Shown one piece after another: positions 42,577-54,353 of a DNA stretch of 64,000 nucleotides. The stretch is taken from NCBI RefSeq assembly GCF_001427385.1, contig NZ_LMGJ01000035.1, positions 118,273 through 182,272 of the forward strand. Direction: 5' to 3'. Source of the DNA: Mesorhizobium sp. Root157. Lineage in GTDB: Bacteria; Pseudomonadota; Alphaproteobacteria; Rhizobiales; Rhizobiaceae. The translations under genes and the position numbers were made by a program. The notes beneath the pieces were generated by a model, which was not told the DNA's origin, did no database searches, and saw only the letters and a program-made list of their open reading frames with translations. The stretch's first letter is position 1. Every line of letters begins with the position of its first letter.

Positions 42577-43197
42577 ATGTCTCATAATCACGATCACGAC
42601 CACCATCATCACGACAATGAACTCGATCCTTTTGCCGCGCGAGTGCGGGCGCTGGAAACGATCCTGACGCAGAAGGGGCTGATCGATCCGGCGGCGATCG
42701 ACGCCATCGTCGATACCTACGAAACGAAGGTCGGGCCCCGCAACGGTGCCAAGGTGGTGGCCAAGGCGTGGAGCGATCCCGCTTACGCCGACTGGCTGAA
42801 GCGCGACGCCACGGCGGCAATCGCCTCGCTCGGTTTCATCGGGCGTCAAGGCGAGCACATGCAGGCGGTGTTCAATACGCCCGACACCCACAACATGGTC
42901 GTGTGCACATTGTGTTCCTGCTATCCGTGGCCGGTGCTTGGGCTGCCGCCTGTCTGGTACAAGGCGCCACCCTACCGCAGCCGCGCCGTCATCGATCCGC
43001 GCGGCGTGCTGGCGGAATTCGGCGTGACTCTATCTGCCGACATGAAGGTAAGGGTGTGGGATTCCACGGCGGAACTGCGCTATCTCGTCGTGCCGATGCG
43101 GCCCGAAGGTGCGGATGGTCTCGGCGAGGACCAGCTTGCCGAACTTGTCACGCGCGATTCGATGATCGGCACCGGGCTGGCAAGGCAACCCGCATGA
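42577..43197 (+). CDS. nthA: Nitrile hydratase alpha subunit, cobalt type
   Basis: A 206-residue catalytic subunit that hydrates nitriles to amides. The metal claw is C110-T-L-C113-S-C115; Thr in the second position is the mark of cobalt-type enzymes (iron types have Ser), and C113 and C115 are the residues oxidised to sulfinic and sulfenic acids in the family. The N-terminus is His-rich (seven His in residues 3-12), also seen in other cobalt-type members. It overlaps the beta gene by four bases. No amidase or cobalt importer gene is adjacent. Confidence 0.94.
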   Translation: MSHNHDHDHHHHDNELDPFAARVRALETILTQKGLIDPAAIDAIVDTYETKVGPRNGAKVVAKAWSDPAYADWLKRDATAAIASLGFIGRQGEHMQAVFNTPDTHNMVVCTLCSCYPWPVLGLPPVWYKAPPYRSRAVIDPRGVLAEFGVTLSADMKVRVWDSTAELRYLVVPMRPEGADGLGEDQLAELVTRDSMIGTGLARQPA

Positions 43198-43853
43198 ACG
43201 GACCGCAGGACCTGGGCGGGCAGATGGGTTTCGGGCCGGTCGCGCCCGAGAAGGATGAGCCGATTTTCCATGCCGATTGGGAAAAGCGGGCGCTTGGCGT
43301 CACGCTTGCCACCGGCGCATTCGGCGCGTGGAACATCGACGAGAGCCGGCATGCGCGGGAGACGCTTACGCCTGCCGAATACTACACGTCGAGCTACTAC
43401 CAGATCTGGATCAAGGGCCTGGAGACGCTTTTGCAGCGGCACGGCTTCGTCAGTTCAGCCGATCTTGCCGCGGGCAAGGCGGTCGATCCGGCGGCCAAGC
43501 CGAAGCGCGTTTTGATGGCAGCGGATGTGGCGGCGGCGCTGGCCAGAGGCGGGCCATGCGACCGGCCGATGGAAACGCCGGCGCGCTTCAAGGCAGGCGA
43601 CCGTGTGCGCACCAAGAACTTCAACCCCACAGGGCACACAAGGCTGCCGCGTTATGCGCGGGCAAAGCAGGGGGTGATAGAGGCGGTGCGAGAAGGCTAT
43701 GTGTTTCCGGACAGCAACGCCCACCACAAGGGCGAGAATCCGCAGTGGCTTTATACCGTCGTTTTCGACGGTGCGGAAATCTGGGGAGAGGGGGCAGATC
43801 CGACTCTGACCGTCTCGATCGATGCCTGGGAGAGCTATCTTGAACCGGCGTGA
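43194..43853 (+). CDS. nthB: Nitrile hydratase beta subunit
   Basis: A 219-residue partner of the alpha subunit. The start [16 protein letters not shown] and the C-terminal SH3-like barrel ([20 protein letters not shown], then [18 protein letters not shown] and the ending WESYLEPA) are canonical. Beta Arg residues in this region (for example in GHTRLPRY) normally hydrogen-bond the modified cysteines of alpha. The ATG overlaps the alpha stop (ATGA). The activator gene starts inside its last codons. Confidence 0.94.
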   Translation: MNGPQDLGGQMGFGPVAPEKDEPIFHADWEKRALGVTLATGAFGAWNIDESRHARETLTPAEYYTSSYYQIWIKGLETLLQRHGFVSSADLAAGKAVDPAAKPKRVLMAADVAAALARGGPCDRPMETPARFKAGDRVRTKNFNPTGHTRLPRYARAKQGVIEAVREGYVFPDSNAHHKGENPQWLYTVVFDGAEIWGEGADPTLTVSIDAWESYLEPA

Positions 43854-44226
43854 GGATGGCGGCGACAGCGGCGTTGCCCCTGAGGCAAAGGTCTTCGGCG
43901 AGCCTTGGCAGGCGCAGGCTTTTGCCATGACCGTTGCGGTGCACGAGCGTGGCCTGTTTTCCTGGGGCGAATGGGCCGAGGCCCTGTCGTCCGAGGTCAA
44001 GAAGCCGGGTGCTGCCGCTGACGGCCATGACTATTATGAGCATTGGCTGGCGGCGCTGGAAAAGCTGCTCGCCGGCAAGGGACTGGCGGCGAGGCAGGAT
44101 GTCGACGCCTTTGCCGCAGCCTGGGAGCGCGCCGCGCACGCGACGCCGCACGGCAAGCCGATCCTGCTGGAGAACGATCCACAAACCAGGGGCATGGCCG
44201 CGGACCGAACGCTAAGCGCGACGTAA
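43840..44226 (+). CDS. Nitrile hydratase activator (metal-loading accessory protein)
   Basis: About 128 residues, similar to the beta-subunit N-terminus (PWQAQAFAMTVAVHERGLFS, then HDYYEHWLAALEKLLAGKGL), as is known for P14K-type activators that swap with the apo-alpha subunit to insert cobalt. The likely start is TTG 43840, with GGGAGAG eight bases upstream, overlapping the beta gene by 14 bases; no ATG is well placed. It completes the alpha-beta-activator operon. Confidence 0.85.
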   Translation: MNRREDGGDSGVAPEAKVFGEPWQAQAFAMTVAVHERGLFSWGEWAEALSSEVKKPGAAADGHDYYEHWLAALEKLLAGKGLAARQDVDAFAAAWERAAHATPHGKPILLENDPQTRGMAADRTLSAT

Positions 44227-44262
44227 CTTGCCTTTCGGCCCCGAATCCTGTCTCACCATTGC

Positions 44263-45390
44263 ATGGAATTCTCTCCTCAACAGGATGACGCGCTGAAGGC
44301 CGTCGCCAAGTGGCTGAAGGCCGGGAAGCCGCAGCTTTTCCGCCTGTTCGGCTATGCCGGCACCGGCAAGACGACGCTGGCGCGCTATTTTGCCGAGCAT
44401 GTCGATGGACAGGTGCAGTTCGCGGCCTTCACCGGCAAGGCTGCGCAGGTGCTGCGCTCGAAGGGCGCGCTGAATGCCCGTACCATTCATTCGCTGATTT
44501 ACAGGCCACGCGGCGAAGAGGCCGTCGAGGACGAGACGACCGGCAAGACCTCGATGTCGCCGACGTTTTCACTCAACCGGCAAAGCCCGATCTCGAAGGC
44601 GGCACTGGTCATCATCGACGAATGTTCGATGGTGGACGAGCAACTGGGCCGCGACCTGATGAGCTTCGGCACGCCGATCCTGGTGCTTGGCGATCCGGGA
44701 CAGTTGCCGCCGATTTCCGGGGGAGGGTTCTTCACCGACCACGAGCCTGACTTCCTGCTCACCGAGATCCACCGGCAGGCGCGCGACAACCCGATCATCC
44801 GGCTGGCGCTCGACGTGCGGGAGGGCCGCGAGTTCATGCATGGCGACTACGGCACCGCAAAGGTGATCGGAAAGGAAGGCGTGACCCAGGAACTGGTCTT
44901 GAAGGCAGACCAGGTTTTGGTCGGCACCAACCGCACGCGGCGGCGCTACAACCATCGCCTGCGCGAACTCAAAGGGTTCACGGCGGACTATCCGCAAGCC
45001 GGCGACAAACTGGTATGCCTGCGCAACGATCCGGCCAAGGGCCTGCTCAATGGCTCGCTGTGGAAGGTGATGACCTCGTCACGCGAAACGGTGAAGCCAG
45101 GCATCAACCTGCTTGTGTCGCCCGAAGAAGACGATCCAGACCGGGGCGTCGCCAAGATCAAGCTGCTGAAGGCCGCGTTCGAGGAAACGGAAGCCGAAAT
45201 TCCGTGGCAGCAGAAGAAGCGCTTCGACGATTTCGACTATGGCTATGCCCTGACGGTGCACAAGGCGCAGGGTTCGCAGTGGAACGATGTCGTCTTGTTC
45301 GACGAAAGCTGGGCCTTCAAGGACACGCGCCAGCGCTGGCTCTATACGGCGATCACGCGCGCGGCGGAGCGGCTGACCATCGTGCGATAG
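44263..45390 (+). CDS. RecD-like ATP-dependent DNA helicase
   Basis: A 375-residue superfamily 1B helicase resembling short RecD2/AAA_30 proteins. Walker A is FGYAGTGKTTLARYFAEH (about 25-42); Walker B is LVIIDECSMVDEQL; GDPGQLPPISGGGFF is motif III; the C-terminal VHKAQGSQWNDVVLFDES and YTAITRAAERLTIV are motifs V-VI. A small SH3-like part lies between (LVCLRNDPAKGLLNGSLW). Relatives are common as standalone genes in alphaproteobacteria. It starts 36 bases after the nitrile hydratase activator. Confidence 0.88.
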   Translation: MEFSPQQDDALKAVAKWLKAGKPQLFRLFGYAGTGKTTLARYFAEHVDGQVQFAAFTGKAAQVLRSKGALNARTIHSLIYRPRGEEAVEDETTGKTSMSPTFSLNRQSPISKAALVIIDECSMVDEQLGRDLMSFGTPILVLGDPGQLPPISGGGFFTDHEPDFLLTEIHRQARDNPIIRLALDVREGREFMHGDYGTAKVIGKEGVTQELVLKADQVLVGTNRTRRRYNHRLRELKGFTADYPQAGDKLVCLRNDPAKGLLNGSLWKVMTSSRETVKPGINLLVSPEEDDPDRGVAKIKLLKAAFEETEAEIPWQQKKRFDDFDYGYALTVHKAQGSQWNDVVLFDESWAFKDTRQRWLYTAITRAAERLTIVR

Positions 45391-45391
45391 T

Positions 45392-45416
45392 CCAGCGCCG
45401 GCTCGACCGGCGCTGG
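45392..45416. terminator. Hairpin between convergent genes
   Basis: CCAGCGCCGG (45392-45401), loop CTCGA, CCGGCGCTGG (45407-45416): a perfect ten-pair GC-rich stem just after the RecD-like stop and 20 bases before the convergent secreted-protein stop. No T-run follows on either side, so it may block read-through or protect 3' ends rather than act as a classic intrinsic terminator. Confidence 0.65.
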
Positions 45417-45435
45417 CAGAAAAGAATCCCGCCGG

Positions 45436-45978
45436 CTATTCGACCGGGATCATCAAGTGCGCATAGGGCGTGCCGTGCCACATGACATAGGGTTGTTTCG
45501 TGTCCGGCTTGGGCTCAGTCGGATAGCCCTGCATGAGATCCATGGCATTGACGATCATGACATGCGGGCCGGTCTCGATCCAGTTGTTGCCCTCATCAGG
45601 CTTCATCGCATAAGGGTCGGTGTTGCTGCCGTCAGTTCCACCCGACAGCATATACATGAAGCCGACCTTGCCCTTCGGCGGATCCTTCTTGCCGATCCAT
45701 GCCATTGCCCATTCCATCGAGTTGGCGTCACCGCACATCGGGTCGGGACCTGGTGTCGTGGCATTGTCGGGCATGCACCAGAAGCCGTTCTTGCCCTCTC
45801 GTAACGTGCGCATCGTACCGTCTGCCTCCATCGCATAGATGGAGGCGCCTGCGCCGACCGCGGCTGGTGCAGCGGCCTCGGCGCTCTTAATCATGGCAGC
45901 ATCATCCGCGCTTGCTCCAGTCAACGCAGACAGGCTGCCTGCCGCCAATATGGCGACAGTCATCAAAAGCCGTTTCAT
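45436..45978 (-). CDS. Secreted hypothetical protein
   Basis: A 180-residue periplasmic protein with signal peptide KRLLMTVAILAAGSLSALTG (cleavage near ASA-DD). The mature part has two Cys (GFWCMPDN and DPMCGDANS), many Met and Trp, and conserved-looking segments MEWAMAWIGKKDPPKGKVGF and VMWHGTPYAHLMIPV. It resembles a group of exported proteins found across soil bacteria without known role. Monocistronic, facing the RecD-like gene. Confidence 0.7.
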   Translation of the reverse strand: MKRLLMTVAILAAGSLSALTGASADDAAMIKSAEAAAPAAVGAGASIYAMEADGTMRTLREGKNGFWCMPDNATTPGPDPMCGDANSMEWAMAWIGKKDPPKGKVGFMYMLSGGTDGSNTDPYAMKPDEGNNWIETGPHVMIVNAMDLMQGYPTEPKPDTKQPYVMWHGTPYAHLMIPVE

Positions 45979-46156
45979 GGCTGTCCTCCCGAGCTACGTG
46001 CTTGATATCCGGCCTGCGGGACATTGGGCCACACCGACCGGCAGGCGAAGTTTATGCCTGCAGTGCGCCATCCGACAGTGTTTCGGTCCAGGGTAGCCTA
46101 CCGAATATGGATTATCCCGGGGCAGCCAATAGACCGAAAGGAGTACGGACCACTCG

Positions 46157-46555
46157 TTACGCCAGCGGCTGCGCACCCAGCCATTTCCACGCGGCTGCCT
46201 CGTCCGCAGCGGCAAAGTGCTTCAATTCGACGGGTAGGGAGGGGGTAAAGAGGCCCTGCACATCGGCTATCCAGTTCGGTTCACCGACACTTGCGCAGCG
46301 CCCGACATGCTCGGTCGCCTCGGCCTTGCCCTTTTCGACGGTTTCGGAAGCGATATGCGTCCACTCGACGCCTTCGTAGTCCGCCAGCCGAACAAAGACG
46401 TCAATCCTGGGGTGTAGCGCATAGGCAGCCTCAAGAAGGCCGAACAGGTTCTCGGCATCGGCAGGGGTGAGCATACCAACGATATCGACGGCAAGCAGGT
46501 CGCTTCGTGTCGTCTCGATGCGGCGAATTGCCGGAACGCTCTCGAGGAAACTCAT
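46157..46555 (-). CDS. SpoIIAA-like (STAS-fold) protein
   Basis: A 132-residue protein of the SpoIIAA-like family: LLAVDIVGMLTPADAENLFG at the start, HPRIDVFVRLADYEGVEW in the middle and AAADEAAAWKWLGAQ at the end, the usual layout. The fold resembles anti-anti-sigma STAS domains, but the phosphoacceptor Ser motif is not present, and no sigma-factor genes are adjacent. I start at ATG 46555 (MSFLESVPAIRRIE). It is divergent from pdxJ. Confidence 0.82.
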   Translation of the reverse strand: MSFLESVPAIRRIETTRSDLLAVDIVGMLTPADAENLFGLLEAAYALHPRIDVFVRLADYEGVEWTHIASETVEKGKAEATEHVGRCASVGEPNWIADVQGLFTPSLPVELKHFAAADEAAAWKWLGAQPLA

Positions 46556-46680
46556 GATCGATCCTTGTTTGACCCCGCCCCTTTGATGAGGCCGTGCCCG
46601 TTTACTGGAACACATGAAATGGCTGTCTGTTCCCGCCAAAGGCAGTATAGATGCGCTGCGCAAACAAGCCGGAGACGGGA

Positions 46681-47421
46681 ATGCCTGCAAAATTGTCGGT
46701 CAACCTGAACGCCATCGCCATGCTTCGCAACCGGCGTGACCTGCCGTGGCCGAGCGTCGTTGGACTTGGCCGTATCGCGCTTGCCGCAGGCGCGCATGGA
46801 TTGACGGTGCATCCGCGACCCGACCAAAGGCACACGCGCGATTCGGATCTGCCCGAGATCCGTGCCCTTATCGATGACGAATTCCCTGAAGCGGAGTTCA
46901 ACATCGAGGGCTATCCGACCGAGGATTTCCTCCAACTCGTCGAAAAGCACCAACCCGAACAGGTCACGCTGGTGCCGGACGATCCTTCGCAAGCTACTTC
47001 CGATCATGGCTGGAACTTTGTCGAACAGGCAGCGTTTCTGAAACCGATTGTAATGCGCCTTAAAAAGGGGGGATTTCGTGTCTCGCTGTTCTCCGATGCC
47101 GACCCCGCCGGGGTGGGGGCGGCGCACGATACGGGCACCGACCGCATCGAACTGTACACAGGCCCCTACGCAAGTTCGTATGCAGATTCCGCAAAGGTGG
47201 CGAAAGAACTGGAAAGATTAGGCAAAACGGCTGAGGCCGCATTCGAATACGGGCTTGCCGTCAATGCAGGACATGACCTTGTGGTGGCCAATCTGCCCGC
47301 CCTCATCAAGCGCATTCCGCAGCTTTCGGAAGTGTCCATCGGCCATGGCTTGACGGCCGATGCACTGGAGTATGGCATGGCCGGAACGACTCGGCGCTTC
47401 CTGAAAGCCTGCGGCTGGTAG
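46681..47421 (+). CDS. pdxJ: Pyridoxine 5'-phosphate synthase
   Basis: A 246-residue TIM-barrel enzyme that closes the pyridoxine ring from 1-deoxyxylulose 5-phosphate and 3-amino-2-oxopropyl phosphate. Motifs: [52 protein letters not shown], and the phosphate-binding [27 protein letters not shown] precedes ATG 46681. It is a stand-alone gene here, without the usual neighbour acpS. Confidence 0.95.
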   Translation: MPAKLSVNLNAIAMLRNRRDLPWPSVVGLGRIALAAGAHGLTVHPRPDQRHTRDSDLPEIRALIDDEFPEAEFNIEGYPTEDFLQLVEKHQPEQVTLVPDDPSQATSDHGWNFVEQAAFLKPIVMRLKKGGFRVSLFSDADPAGVGAAHDTGTDRIELYTGPYASSYADSAKVAKELERLGKTAEAAFEYGLAVNAGHDLVVANLPALIKRIPQLSEVSIGHGLTADALEYGMAGTTRRFLKACGW

Positions 47422-47509
47422 ATGATCGCTCCGCACCACGGGCAGGCCAGGTACTTGATATTGCGTTGCAGCAAGGGTAGAGCACCGCGCGCTGATCGGA
47501 GTGTCGTCC

Positions 47510-49423
47510 ATGGCCTTTACCAACACTGGTAGGGAGGCAGAACCCGTCGAACAATCCACTCAACCCGAGCCTGAAAAGCAAAGCACCGGGGTTTTGATGG
47601 TGGGCGCGCTCGGCGTGGTCTATGGCGACATAGGCACCAGCCCGATCTATGCCTTTCGCGAGGCGCTGCACGCCTCGGGTCCGACCTTCATCCGCGAGGA
47701 TGTGCTGGGCGTGCTTTCGCTCATCGTATGGGCGCTGACCATTATCGTAACGATCAAATACGTCGCATTCGTGCTGCGTGCCGACAACAACGGCGAGGGC
47801 GGCACGCTCTCCCTGATGGCCCTTGCCCGTAGCGCCTATCCGGCGGGGTCAAAATGGATTCTCGGCGTCGGGCTGTGCGGCGCAGCGCTGTTTTTCGGCG
47901 ATTCGGTCATCACGCCGGCCATCTCGGTGCTTTCGGCGGTGGAAGGCCTAGAGGTGGTGACGCCGGCCTTCGATCCTTACGTCGTGCCCATCACGCTGGT
48001 TATCCTGGCGCTGCTTTTTTCGGTTCAGCGCTTCGGCAGCGGACGCGTTGCCGTGGTTTTCGGCCCCATCATGGCTTTCTGGTTCCTGGCCCTGGGCGTC
48101 GCCGGACTGCTGCACATATGGGACGATCCCAGCGTGCTGTTTGCGATCAACCCCTATCATGCGCTGCTTTATCTGTTTGCGGAACCGGATGTGGCCTTCA
48201 TCACCGTCGGCGCGGTTTTCCTGGCGGTGACCGGCGCCGAAGCGCTCTATGTCGATCTCGGTCACTTCGGTCGCCGGCCAATCGTGCTGACCTGGTTTTC
48301 GATCGTGTTCCCGTGCCTGCTGCTCAACTATTTCGGGCAGGGCGCCTACGTGCTGGCGCGCGGGACCGTGCCTGACAAGCCGTTCTTCGAGATGTTACCG
48401 GAATGGGGGCTTGCGCCAATGGTTGCCTTGGCCACCGCAGCAACCGTCATCGCCAGCCAGGCGGTCATTTCCGGGGCTTTTTCACTGACCCGGCAGGCGG
48501 TGCAACTCAACCTGTTGCCGCGCATCGAGGTGCAGCACACCTCTGAAATGCAACTCGGCCAGATCTACATGCCGCGCGTCAATTTCGTCATCGCCATTTC
48601 GGTCATGCTGCTCGTCGTCGGTTTCGGCGATTCCAGTTCGCTGGCGTCCGCCTACGGTATTTCGGTCACCGGTGAAATGCTGATGACGACCTTCCTTCTG
48701 TTTGTCGTGATGCGCTCGATGTGGAAATGGCGGTTTGGCGCCGCACTGGCGCTTGCGCTGTTGTTCGGCATCATCGATGCCGGTTTCTTCCTGTCCAATG
48801 CGTTCAAGGTGGCGGACGGCGGCTGGGTGTCCATCAGCGTTGCCTGCGTCATGGGACTGATCATGGTGACCTGGATCAGGGGCAGCCGCTTCCTGTTCGA
48901 CAAGACGCGCAAGAACGAAATTCCGCTCGATTTCCTCGCGGGCAACCTGATCAAGAAAAAGCCGCAACTCGTTTCGGGAACGGCTGTGTTCCTGACCAGC
49001 GATCCGCTCAGCGCGCCGACCGCGCTGATGCACAGTCTCAAGCACTACAAGGTGCTGCACGAGCAGAACGTGATCCTTTCGGTGGTGACCGCTCCGCGGC
49101 CAAGGGTGCCCGACAGCGAGCGGGTGAAGATGGAAACCATCAACGACCTGTTCATGCGCGTGACGCTGACCTTCGGTTATATGGAACAGCCCAATATTCC
49201 GCGGGCGCTGGCCTCCTGCCGCAAGCAAGGCTGGAAATTCGACATCATGACCACGTCGTTCTTCCTGTCGCGCCGTTCGCTGAAAGCTTCGCCGAATTCC
49301 GGCATGCCACGCTGGCAGGACCGGCTGTTCATCGGCCTGGCGCGTTCCGCCGCCGACGCGACGGAATATTTCCAGATCCCGACCGGCAGGGTGGTCGAGA
49401 TCGGCACGCAAGTGGCGATCTGA
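47510..49423 (+). CDS. kup: Kup potassium transporter
   Basis: A 637-residue low-affinity K+/H+ symporter with about 12 helices, then a cytoplasmic C-terminal domain. The opening [20 protein letters not shown] and [20 protein letters not shown] are signature segments, and [18 protein letters not shown] follows. GATCGGA nine bases before ATG 47510 favours it over GTG 47501. Upstream is pdxJ (same strand, 88 bases), downstream the TetR gene. Confidence 0.94.
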   Translation: MAFTNTGREAEPVEQSTQPEPEKQSTGVLMVGALGVVYGDIGTSPIYAFREALHASGPTFIREDVLGVLSLIVWALTIIVTIKYVAFVLRADNNGEGGTLSLMALARSAYPAGSKWILGVGLCGAALFFGDSVITPAISVLSAVEGLEVVTPAFDPYVVPITLVILALLFSVQRFGSGRVAVVFGPIMAFWFLALGVAGLLHIWDDPSVLFAINPYHALLYLFAEPDVAFITVGAVFLAVTGAEALYVDLGHFGRRPIVLTWFSIVFPCLLLNYFGQGAYVLARGTVPDKPFFEMLPEWGLAPMVALATAATVIASQAVISGAFSLTRQAVQLNLLPRIEVQHTSEMQLGQIYMPRVNFVIAISVMLLVVGFGDSSSLASAYGISVTGEMLMTTFLLFVVMRSMWKWRFGAALALALLFGIIDAGFFLSNAFKVADGGWVSISVACVMGLIMVTWIRGSRFLFDKTRKNEIPLDFLAGNLIKKKPQLVSGTAVFLTSDPLSAPTALMHSLKHYKVLHEQNVILSVVTAPRPRVPDSERVKMETINDLFMRVTLTFGYMEQPNIPRALASCRKQGWKFDIMTTSFFLSRRSLKASPNSGMPRWQDRLFIGLARSAADATEYFQIPTGRVVEIGTQVAI

Positions 49424-49543
49424 ACGCCCGCAAAGCCGGCCTGGCGGCGTCGGGTATGTCGCCGCCGGCTGCCACCTGAAGTCTTTCCGCGACTGCCCCG
49501 CAATGCCCTCTTGCGTGCAGGATCAGAATGGGGCATAGCCAGA

Positions 49544-49558
49544 ACCGTAACGTACGGT
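49544..49558. promoter_or_regulatory. Palindrome upstream of the TetR gene
   Basis: ACCGTA-ACG-TACGGT (49544-49558), a perfect dyad, overlapping a second one CGTAC-G-GTACG (49551-49561). It lies 38 bases before the TetR-family start, a typical place for an autoregulatory operator. Also possible: control of ilvC further downstream. Confidence 0.6.
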
Positions 49559-49595
49559 ACGGCAATGCAATTGAGCTGGCTCTGGCAGGAAGAGT

Positions 49596-51292
<1,697 letters not shown>

Positions 51293-51294
51293 AA

Positions 51295-51437
51295 AAAATC
51301 CGCCTCGGCCCATTGCGCTGGCCATCTGGCGCGGTCTTCTCGGCTTCCGGTGCTTGCGTACTTTTATGTACGCTTCGCTCCGGCTCCTCGAAGCCCATCA
51401 CCAGCTGACAGCGCGCACCGGGCCGCCATCGGATTTT
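51295..51437 (+). repeat. Palindromic repeat family A, copy 7
   Basis: Ends AAAATCCG (51295-51302) and CGGATTTT (51430-51437) are perfect inverted repeats; the next bases (CCTCGGCCC and GGGCCGCC) also pair partly. The centre carries CTTCTCGGCTTCCGGTGCTT and the palindrome GCGTACTTTTATGTACGC. It begins just after the ilvC stop. Confidence 0.75.
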
Positions 51438-51445
51438 CAAGCTCG

Positions 51446-51481
51446 AAGGGCTGGTGGTCTCAGGCTGCCGGCCCTTTTCTT
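51446..51481 (+). terminator. Intrinsic terminator after ilvC
   Basis: AAGGGCTGG (51446-51454) pairs with CCGGCCCTT (51468-51476, one G-T pair), loop of 13 bases, then TTTTCTTATG. It probably ends the ilvC transcript downstream of repeat A copy 7. Confidence 0.8.
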
Positions 51482-51552
51482 ATGTTCCATTCCAGAACAG
51501 GCGGGCTGGCACGTTTCTGGCTTGCCAATGGATGGGCCACTGGAAAGGGACG

Positions 51553-51846
51553 ATGGATACAATCAAGGAAAAGTCGATCGAACTGGACGGCGAGGTCTTT
51601 GCCGATCGCCGCGCCACTGTGCGCCGGCGGGTGCTGAAGGGTGCGACGCTATCCTTCAACAATGGCTATGGTGCGCTGGAAGGAGTGGTGCGCAACGAAT
51701 CCGAGCAAGGCGCGCTGTTGCATTTCGGCGAGACGTCGGCAGTGCCGAGCAGGTTCGATCTCGTGGTAAAGGGATCAATGACGCGTGCCGCCCGGGTGAG
51801 GTGGCGCGACACGGCGCGTGTCGGTGTCGAATTCATCGCCAACTGA
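51553..51846 (+). CDS. PilZ-domain protein
   Basis: A 97-residue single PilZ domain. The cyclic di-GMP binding signature is divergent: RRATVRRRVLKGATLSF supplies the RxxxR-like motif, while the second motif is NESEQGALLHFGET rather than D/NxSxxG exactly (NESEQG fits). Thus cyclic di-GMP binding is plausible. AAAGGGA precedes ATG 51553. The target is unknown; it may respond to the cyclase at 36178. Confidence 0.82.
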   Translation: MDTIKEKSIELDGEVFADRRATVRRRVLKGATLSFNNGYGALEGVVRNESEQGALLHFGETSAVPSRFDLVVKGSMTRAARVRWRDTARVGVEFIAN

Positions 51847-51888
51847 CCAAAATGGCGGCGCCGCAAGGGATGCGGCGCCAAGCGATCT

Positions 51889-52353
51889 CTATCGGTATGG
51901 CGACCAGCATTGCCGGCGTGGGCCGTTATACGGCTGGAACGTGTTGTCGTAGGCCCGGTACGAGCGATAGCGGGAATAGCACCAGATCACATGGGCGTTG
52001 CCGATACGCTGCGGCTGATAGTACCGCCGCGGTTCGGCATAGTAGCGGTATGCCGGCGCTCCAAGGCCGAAACTGAAATACAGACCCGAACTGCGGTAAT
52101 GAGGCCTGCGCCAGCGTCGGTCTTCGCGATAATGGCGCCGCCAGTCGCCTTGGCGCATGCGCCACCAGCGCCGGTCCTGATACTGCTCGCGCCAGTCGCC
52201 GTCGCGCACAAGCACGATACCGCTCTGGCCGGCTGCCGGCAGGGCGGGCGAGGATACAGGCGCTGGGCCGGCCATTGCCGGAACGGAGAGGCCGGCGACA
52301 AGGCACAAGGCGGCCAGCCCGACTTTCATAGGGGAGGAGAGAAGCGGTTTCAT
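51889..52353 (-). CDS. BA14K-family exported protein
   Basis: A 154-residue protein with a signal peptide ([20 protein letters not shown]) and an Arg/Tyr/Trp-rich mature part ([20 protein letters not shown]), ending in the BA14K motif [20 protein letters not shown]. The Brucella prototype is an immunoreactive lectin-like protein. GGAG eight bases before ATG 52353 supports that start; ATG 52329 is possible. Likely surface or periplasmic. Divergent from the nuclease-like gene. Confidence 0.85.
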   Translation of the reverse strand: MKPLLSSPMKVGLAALCLVAGLSVPAMAGPAPVSSPALPAAGQSGIVLVRDGDWREQYQDRRWWRMRQGDWRRHYREDRRWRRPHYRSSGLYFSFGLGAPAYRYYAEPRRYYQPQRIGNAHVIWCYSRYRSYRAYDNTFQPYNGPRRQCWSPYR

Positions 52354-52497
52354 CGGACACTCCAAATGAACAAGGCCCCACGCCCGTCACAAGGATCGCA
52401 TGGCGGCACAATGGCGCTTTGCTCCTGAACGGGAAATGAACGGCAAAGGTTCCGCCGGGCTTGTGTTTGGCGCCGTCAGCAGGCAATTCTCGCACCC

Positions 52498-53610
52498 ATG
52501 TCATTGCGCCTTGCCACCTTCAATGTCGAAAACCTGATGAACAGGTTCGATTTCTCCGGTTTCCGCAACCAGCTCAATCAGGACAGGACGCTCGCCCTGT
52601 TCGATATCAAGACGGAAGCCGAGTATCGGGTACTGGAGCAGGCGCGGGCCATCGCCCATTCCGACGACACCCGCCAGTTGACGGCGCTTGCCATCGCGGC
52701 GACGCGGGCCGACATCATCTGCATGCAGGAGGTCGACAATGTCGAGGCGTTGAAAGCCTTCGAATACGGCTATCTGTTCAAGATGGTGGGGCAGGGCTAC
52801 CGGCAGAAATACACCACGGCGGGCAATGATTCGCGCGGCATCGACGTGGCACTGATGATGCGAGACGAGACGGCGCACGGCCAGCCGATCGAATTCGTGC
52901 GCATGACCAGCCACGCGCACGTCACCTTCGAGCAATTCGGCCTGCACACGCCGGAACTGGCCGCACTTGGCCAGGAGCCGCATGAGCGGATCTTCCGGCG
53001 CGACTGCCTGGAGATCGATCTCAAGATCGGCGGTGCGCCGCTGACGCTCTACCTCGTTCATTTCAAGTCGATGGGTTCGCCACGCAATGGCCTCGACGGC
53101 CGGGCGGCGACGATGCCGGTTCGCATTGCCGAGGCGCAAGCGGTGCGGCGCATCATCGAGGAGCGCTTCGGCAAGGATCATGCCGCCGACAAGCACTGGG
53201 CGATCTGCGGCGACATGAACGACTACCGGCAGCGAACGCTCATCGATGGAGATGCGCACACGGGCTATCGCTTCGACGTGGTGGACGAGAGCCAATCCTG
53301 TCTCAACGTGCTGCTCGCCGGGGGATTTTGCGAAAACGTCGTCGAGCGCAGGCCGGAGTTGGACCGGTGGACGCTCTATCACACGCGCGGACCGCAGGAG
53401 CGGCATCTGTGCCAACTCGACTATATACTGCTGTCCAAAGGGCTGGCGGCACAGAATGCGTCGTCGGTCCCGGACATTATCCGCAGCGGGCAACCGTTCC
53501 GCACGCCTTTCCCGCCGGGGCAGGAAGTCGACCGTTTCCCGCGTGCGGGGTGGGACAGGCCGAAGGCCTCCGATCACTGCCCGGTGGCGGTGACGTTCGA
53601 CATTATTTGA
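52498..53610 (+). CDS. Endonuclease/exonuclease/phosphatase (EEP) family protein
   Basis: A 370-residue DNase I-like fold protein. The first metal motif is LATFNVENL, the Glu ligand is in IICMQEVDN, the middle has ICGDMNDY, and the C-terminal catalytic His is in ASDHCPVAVTF. Without a signal peptide it is likely cytoplasmic. The substrate (DNA, RNA or a phosphoester) cannot be told from sequence. Its stop abuts the GTG of the NUDIX gene, so the two are coupled. Confidence 0.85.
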   Translation: MSLRLATFNVENLMNRFDFSGFRNQLNQDRTLALFDIKTEAEYRVLEQARAIAHSDDTRQLTALAIAATRADIICMQEVDNVEALKAFEYGYLFKMVGQGYRQKYTTAGNDSRGIDVALMMRDETAHGQPIEFVRMTSHAHVTFEQFGLHTPELAALGQEPHERIFRRDCLEIDLKIGGAPLTLYLVHFKSMGSPRNGLDGRAATMPVRIAEAQAVRRIIEERFGKDHAADKHWAICGDMNDYRQRTLIDGDAHTGYRFDVVDESQSCLNVLLAGGFCENVVERRPELDRWTLYHTRGPQERHLCQLDYILLSKGLAAQNASSVPDIIRSGQPFRTPFPPGQEVDRFPRAGWDRPKASDHCPVAVTFDII

Positions 53611-54351
53611 GTGTCTGCGGTGAGTTTCGACCTGCCTCGCGATGTCATCTTGCCAGTCGAGCGGATCGACGTGCGGCTCGATTCCAAGCCGCATCCCTTC
53701 GAACGCGACCATGCGCGGGAGATCACGGCAAACTGGCAGCGCGAGTTCGCCCGCAACCCGGCGCTGTTCGACGGCACGGTGGTGCTGCTGTCGGAACTCA
53801 GCTTTCGCGAGGGACGGCTTTCAGGAGTTTGCCATCCTGTGCGCTATTCGACGTTCCTGCATTGGCGTAACAACCGTGCGGCATCGGGTGCAGCGCATGC
53901 GTTCGCCCATGCGATGCTGGTGGCAGGCGACGGCGCGCTGGTGGCGATCCGCATGGGAGCGCACACAGTCAATGCGGGCCGGGTCTACTTCGCCGCCGGC
54001 TCGTTCGAGCCGACCGATTTTTTCGACGGCCTTGTCGATGTCGACTACAACATGATCCGCGAGGTCCGTGAGGAAACCGGCCTCGACCTCGGCAAAGCCG
54101 AGCGCGACCGCAGCTACCATGTGCTGGCGATGAACAGCGGAACGGTGATCTTTCGCCGTTACCGGATGGCGGAGACCGCTGCAGAGATTGCCGGGCTCAT
54201 CGAAGCCCATGTCGCGACCGAGGCCGAGCCGGAGATCGCGGGGCCGGTGATCATCCGCAGTGCAAGCGACCTTCCCGAGGGGCTGATGCCGCATATGCTG
54301 CCGCTGGTGCAATGGCACTTTGCCAATCCCGTTTCCGACCCGCAAGCCTGA
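53611..54351 (+). CDS. NUDIX hydrolase
   Basis: A 246-residue hydrolase. The Nudix box is recognisable but starts AAGSFEPTDFFDGLVD and has the core REVREETGLDL, with a few residues more than usual between the Gly and the core. N-terminal 90 residues precede the domain. It starts with GTG immediately after the stop of the EEP gene. Substrate, probably a nucleoside diphosphate derivative, is unknown. It ends convergent to the efflux operon, two bases from the permease stop. Confidence 0.84.
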   Translation: MSAVSFDLPRDVILPVERIDVRLDSKPHPFERDHAREITANWQREFARNPALFDGTVVLLSELSFREGRLSGVCHPVRYSTFLHWRNNRAASGAAHAFAHAMLVAGDGALVAIRMGAHTVNAGRVYFAAGSFEPTDFFDGLVDVDYNMIREVREETGLDLGKAERDRSYHVLAMNSGTVIFRRYRMAETAAEIAGLIEAHVATEAEPEIAGPVIIRSASDLPEGLMPHMLPLVQWHFANPVSDPQA

Positions 54352-54353
54352 CG

